From contig JALPXQ010000051.1 of assembly GCA_023271515.1 (NCBI GenBank), positions 1-9,024 on the forward strand: 9,024 bases of DNA. Reading direction: 5' to 3'. Shown piece by piece: positions 6,900 through 9,024 of the stretch (positions within the stretch are counted from its first letter, which is position 1; every line of letters begins with the position of its first letter). The DNA comes from Dehalococcoidia bacterium (GTDB lineage: Bacteria; Chloroflexota; Dehalococcoidia; SZUA-161; SpSt-899). Position numbers and translations under genes: made by a program. The notes under the pieces are model-generated. The model made no database searches. It had not been told where the DNA came from and worked only from the letters and a program-made list of their open reading frames with translations.

Positions 6900-8154
6900 C
6901 CTGGTCCTCCTCCCTCCAGTCAAGCATCTGAACCGACACCTCATCCCCCACTTCGATGATTCCGACATCCTCGGGAACGACCAGGAGCCCATTAGCTCCG
7001 GACATAGAGGTGAGGATTCCCGATCCCTGGGGTCCGGTGATGCAAGCAAAATACCGGCCATCCCGCTTTCTCACTATCGCCCTGGCGAAAATGCGGCGCC
7101 CATCGGTGTTCTCAATTCGACTCTCGCTTATCGCTGAGACAGTCGGCTTGGCAAGGTTCCTTTTCCCCAACATCTTGAGAATGGCCGGACGGGCAAACTG
7201 CTCGAAGGCTATCATGGAGCTTACCGGATTGCCGGGGAACCCTAGATGCGGAACCTTCTTCCCGTTCCCTGCCAGGATCCCGAAGGCCAGCGGCTTGCCT
7301 GGCTTCATGCGCACCGTCCAGAAGGATATCTCACCGAGCTCGGCCAGCACATCTTTCACTATGTCGTAATCTCCCCGTGAAATCCCTGCCGATGTGATCA
7401 ACAAATCCGAATCCATCCCCCGGATTATCTTCTCCATTAGCTCCTGTTTCTCATCTGTGGCGATGCCCAAAATGTGGGGGATGGCCCCATAACGGCGCAC
7501 CTGAGTGGCAATGCTATAGGTATTGCTGTTATAGATCTTGCCCGGCGGCAATGGCCGGCCCACCTCCACCAGTTCATCGCCGGTGGCTAGAACGGCAACC
7601 GTAGGACGGCGAATCACCAGAACATTCGCTCTCCCCAGCGACGCCAAAACGCCGATCTCCTGAGGACGAAGCACAACTCCCTTTGCCAGAACCAGAGACC
7701 CCCTGGTGATGTCCTCCCCGGCTCGCCTTATGTTTGAGCCTTTCACCACCTCTCGCTCTATGCCGATCTCATTCAGAGGTTTCCCTGCCGTCTTACGGAT
7801 CTCTTCATCGGTGTCCTCGAACTGAACTACGCTGTCTGCCCCGGCGGGAACCGGCGCGCCGGTCATGATCCGGATGGCTGTGCCCGGGACGACCGTTCGA
7901 TCTGAGATGTAGCCTGCGGCGACCTCACCGATAACACTGAGAGTCCGAGGCTGGGTGCTAGTGGCTCCACGGATGTCCTCCCACTGAACCGCATAGCCAT
8001 CCATGGCCGAGTTGTCCAGCGGGGGAATATCAATATCCGAACAAACATCCTCGGCGAGAACCTGTCCCAGGCTGTCCAGGATAGGCTTTTCCTCTGGTTC
8101 CAGAACGCTGACGTTGCTTAAGATTTTCTCCAGGGCTTCCTCAACAGAGATCAT
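6820..8154 (-). CDS. moeA: molybdopterin molybdenumtransferase MoeA
   Basis: MoeA inserts molybdate into adenylylated molybdopterin, giving Mo-molybdopterin. The protein has 444 residues (the family is usually about 400-420). Visible blocks are PPLDNSAMDGYAV (44-56), GTAIRIMTGAPVPAGAD near 91-107, VLATGDELVE (188-197), SAGISRGDYDIVKDVL (255-270), MKPGKPLAFG (283-292) and GFPGNPVSSM (305-314), followed by the C-terminal beta-barrel ending VGDEVSVQML. I chose ATG at 8154, since GAGGAG lies 7 nt before it, over an in-frame GTG at 8169. The last roughly 31 residues lie beyond the usual family end and are encoded within the sequence that also starts mobB. The start overlaps the end of mobA by 14 nt. 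Confidence 0.96.
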   Translation of the reverse strand: MISVEEALEKILSNVSVLEPEEKPILDSLGQVLAEDVCSDIDIPPLDNSAMDGYAVQWEDIRGATSTQPRTLSVIGEVAAGYISDRTVVPGTAIRIMTGAPVPAGADSVVQFEDTDEEIRKTAGKPLNEIGIEREVVKGSNIRRAGEDITRGSLVLAKGVVLRPQEIGVLASLGRANVLVIRRPTVAVLATGDELVEVGRPLPPGKIYNSNTYSIATQVRRYGAIPHILGIATDEKQELMEKIIRGMDSDLLITSAGISRGDYDIVKDVLAELGEISFWTVRMKPGKPLAFGILAGNGKKVPHLGFPGNPVSSMIAFEQFARPAILKMLGKRNLAKPTVSAISESRIENTDGRRIFARAIVRKRDGRYFACITGPQGSGILTSMSGANGLLVVPEDVGIIEVGDEVSVQMLDWREEDQVAADCLHRRKAEIGQDHPHEGADSGV

Positions 8155-8758
8155 TTCGTAACTCCTCACGGCTCGCGATCTGCTCCGCTCTTTCCAGATC
8201 GGCCGGTGTATTGATGTTAAAGAAACTCAGGTGCTGCGGGTCAAACGAGTCTACTTCGCTTTCCTCCACGTATCTCACCCTGACCCTTTGAAGCAAATCG
8301 CTGACCTTGAAATTGTCATCCTCCAGCATACTTTCCATGATAGCCACACATTTCGTCGAATAGACCGCATGCAGCGGCTCCAGTAGTCCTCCTATGCTGG
8401 GAATCACTACGTCGAATCCCCCGGATAGATCCATCATGTAACGGAGCAGCTTGATATCGAGAAACGGCATATCGCAGGCAACGACAATGCTGTGGGGATC
8501 TTGAGAGAGTTTCAGCCCGGAGTATATGCCCATCAGTGGTCCTCTGCCTGAATACGTGTCGGTAACTATCTTCACCTGCCGGGGACGGGGCAAGAAGGGG
8601 TCCTTTTGGCCCTGAGCCAGCACCACGATCACCTCGCCTCCGAGCCCGCTGAGGCGAATGATCAAACGCTGAAGCACTCTCTTTCCGGCAAGAACAAGCG
8701 AACATTTATCCTGCTTGAGGCGGGAGCTGTGGCCGCCCGCGAGAATGATTGAACTCAT
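8141..8758 (-). CDS. mobA: molybdenum cofactor guanylyltransferase MobA
   Basis: MobA transfers GMP from GTP to Mo-molybdopterin, making the MGD cofactor used by DMSO-reductase-family enzymes such as formate dehydrogenase. The protein has 205 residues and a single nucleotidyltransferase fold: N-terminal SSIILAGGHSSRLKQDK (2-18), GPLMGI (73-78), VACDMPFL (93-100) with metal-binding D96, EPLHAVY (127-133) and FNINTPADL (180-188). In the N-terminal signature LAGGxSxRMGxDK the usual glycine before xDK is lysine (K15). A close relative acting on another nucleotide (for example CTP-dependent MocA) is less likely because of the DMPFL and NINTPADL motifs and the moeA/mobB context. It is the first gene of the operon. 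No strong Shine-Dalgarno precedes ATG 8758. Confidence 0.92.
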   Translation of the reverse strand: MSSIILAGGHSSRLKQDKCSLVLAGKRVLQRLIIRLSGLGGEVIVVLAQGQKDPFLPRPRQVKIVTDTYSGRGPLMGIYSGLKLSQDPHSIVVACDMPFLDIKLLRYMMDLSGGFDVVIPSIGGLLEPLHAVYSTKCVAIMESMLEDDNFKVSDLLQRVRVRYVEESEVDSFDPQHLSFFNINTPADLERAEQIASREELRNDLC

Positions 8759-8775
8759 TTATGCTGCTAGGAAGA

Positions 8776-8804
8776 TTGAACAAGGGACAACCATAGTATA
8801 AACT
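8776..8804 (+). promoter_or_regulatory. possible promoter of the radical-SAM gene
   Basis: TTGAAC (8776-8781) and TAAACT (8799-8804) are 17 nt apart on the plus strand, each 4 of 6 to consensus. It overlaps the mobA promoter head to head. Transcription from here would cross the hairpin element before reaching the ATG at 8937. This is weak on sequence alone. Confidence 0.3.
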
Positions 8805-8823
8805 AGAGACGGGAGTTATTCAA
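8795..8823 (-). promoter_or_regulatory. candidate mobA-moeA-mobB promoter
   Basis: On the minus strand TTGAAT (8818-8823) and TATACT (8795-8800) are separated by 17 nt (4/6 and 5/6 matches). The predicted leader is about 30 nt. The first three bases of the -35 (TTG, from 8821-8823) lie within the left target duplication of the adjacent mobile element, so the insertion left the hexamer intact. Confidence 0.5.
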
Positions 8824-8828
8824 CACCT
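8821..8828. repeat. target-site duplication, left copy
   Basis: CAACACCT immediately precedes the left terminal inverted repeat and is repeated perfectly at 8923-8930 right after the right terminus. Eight-base duplications are made by several DDE transposase families. Confidence 0.85.
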
Positions 8829-8922
8829 GTAACCGTTCACCTTACGGTCATTCTGAGCGTAGCGAAGACTCTCTGAGACCCTTCACTTCGTTCAGGGTGA
8901 CATAGGGCGGCTGAACGGTTAC
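8829..8922. mobile_element. 94-bp MITE-like hairpin element
   Basis: A short non-coding element bounded by perfect 11-bp inverted repeats, GTAACCGTTCA (8829-8839) and TGAACGGTTAC (8912-8922), and flanked by an 8-bp direct duplication CAACACCT. Inside, a second pair of arms (about 8847-8873 and 8877-8903) pairs at 20 of 27 positions, so the whole element can fold into a long interrupted hairpin. The right arm CACTTCGTTCAGGGTGACATAG is of the kind that gives 'CHPERSEES' when translated in the other direction. There is no coding capacity, so it must have been moved by a transposase supplied elsewhere. A partial second copy lies at 2267-2328. The family of the mobilising transposase is not identifiable here. 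Confidence 0.88.
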
Positions 8923-8930
8923 CAACACCT
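8923..8930. repeat. target-site duplication, right copy
   Basis: Perfect repeat of CAACACCT (8821-8828), directly after the right terminus of the 94-bp element and 6 nt before the ATG of the radical-SAM gene. Confidence 0.85.
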
Positions 8931-8936
8931 TCTGTT

Positions 8937-9024
8937 ATGCAGCCGAGCTATCTCAGATTATACAGAAGCGGCGAATTAGATACAAGGATAGCCCAACTCT
9001 ACAGAATCCTCGAATGCTGCGTGC
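8937..9024 (+). CDS. radical-SAM protein (PflX-like), N-terminus, cut by window edge
   Basis: Only the first 29 codons are present: MQPSYLRLYRSGELDTRIAQ, then LYRILECCV. The pattern M-x-PSYLxLYxSGELxxRIxxLxxxLExC is the opening of radical-SAM proteins resembling pyruvate-formate-lyase-activating enzymes (PflX-type), where it leads into a CxLCPRxC motif. The CxxxCxxC iron-sulfur site would lie beyond the window, so the call rests on recall of this N-terminus. No Shine-Dalgarno precedes the ATG. The 94-bp element ends 14 nt upstream of it, so the insertion has probably changed this gene's leader. It is transcribed divergently from mobA. The reading frame is open to the edge. Confidence 0.6.
   Translation, partial: MQPSYLRLYRSGELDTRIAQLYRILECCV

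Noticed and set aside
6900..7061. Upstream start of mobB at 7061
   Set aside because: The additional 54 residues are a shadow of moeA and do not resemble MobB. The family N-terminus begins at the P-loop strand after TTG 6899.
1..9024. CRISPR array, tRNA/rRNA genes, phage or defence genes
   Set aside because: No periodic repeat-spacer pattern, cloverleaf or rRNA-like stretch was seen. Every long coding frame is explained by known housekeeping families.

Overview
The window is a gene-dense, roughly 55-60% G+C stretch of a bacterial chromosome. It carries housekeeping genes broken up by small mobile-element scars. The gene content (molybdopterin dinucleotide synthesis, an MttB-family methyltransferase remnant, and dispersed hairpin repeats that translate as 'CHPERSEES') fits an anaerobic or sediment bacterium. 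I lean towards Chloroflexota, Dehalococcoidia-like. That placement rests on recall of typical gene and repeat content, not on a search, and is weak.

Layout. Positions 1-344 hold debris of a REP-associated tyrosine transposase: only its C-terminal helix-turn-helix survives (198-335, minus). Positions 345-2136 are a tight minus-strand operon, read as FmdB-type zinc ribbon, then MazG NTP pyrophosphohydrolase, then a glyoxalase-II-like metallo-beta-lactamase (MBL) hydrolase. It is driven by a near-consensus promoter at 2155-2183. Positions 2267-2761 hold a 5'-truncated hairpin element fused directly to a decapitated mttB gene (C-terminal third only). Positions 2781-6289 are a plus-strand operon: promoter, a second MBL hydrolase, and valS (valyl-tRNA synthetase), joined by an ATGA overlap. 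valS runs tail to tail, with a 26-nt overlap, into a minus-strand molybdenum-cofactor operon (6264-8758) read as mobA, moeA, mobB. Upstream of mobA lies an intact 94-bp MITE-like element with perfect 11-bp terminal inverted repeats and a perfect 8-bp target-site duplication. Immediately beyond it, the first 29 codons of a radical-SAM protein run off the right edge.

How the genes work together. MoeA inserts molybdate into molybdopterin, MobA adds GMP to make the guanine dinucleotide cofactor, and MobB is the GTP-binding accessory. The cell therefore probably makes MGD-type molybdoenzymes such as formate dehydrogenase or DMSO-reductase-family enzymes, none of which is in this window. MazG, the FmdB-like protein and the two MBL hydrolases are housekeeping genes without a demonstrated common pathway.

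I found no CRISPR, tRNA, rRNA, phage or clear defence system. The most interesting structure is the mobile hairpin family. One copy is intact with target duplication and is wedged between two divergent promoters. The other is partial and sits exactly at the breakpoint of the mttB remnant.
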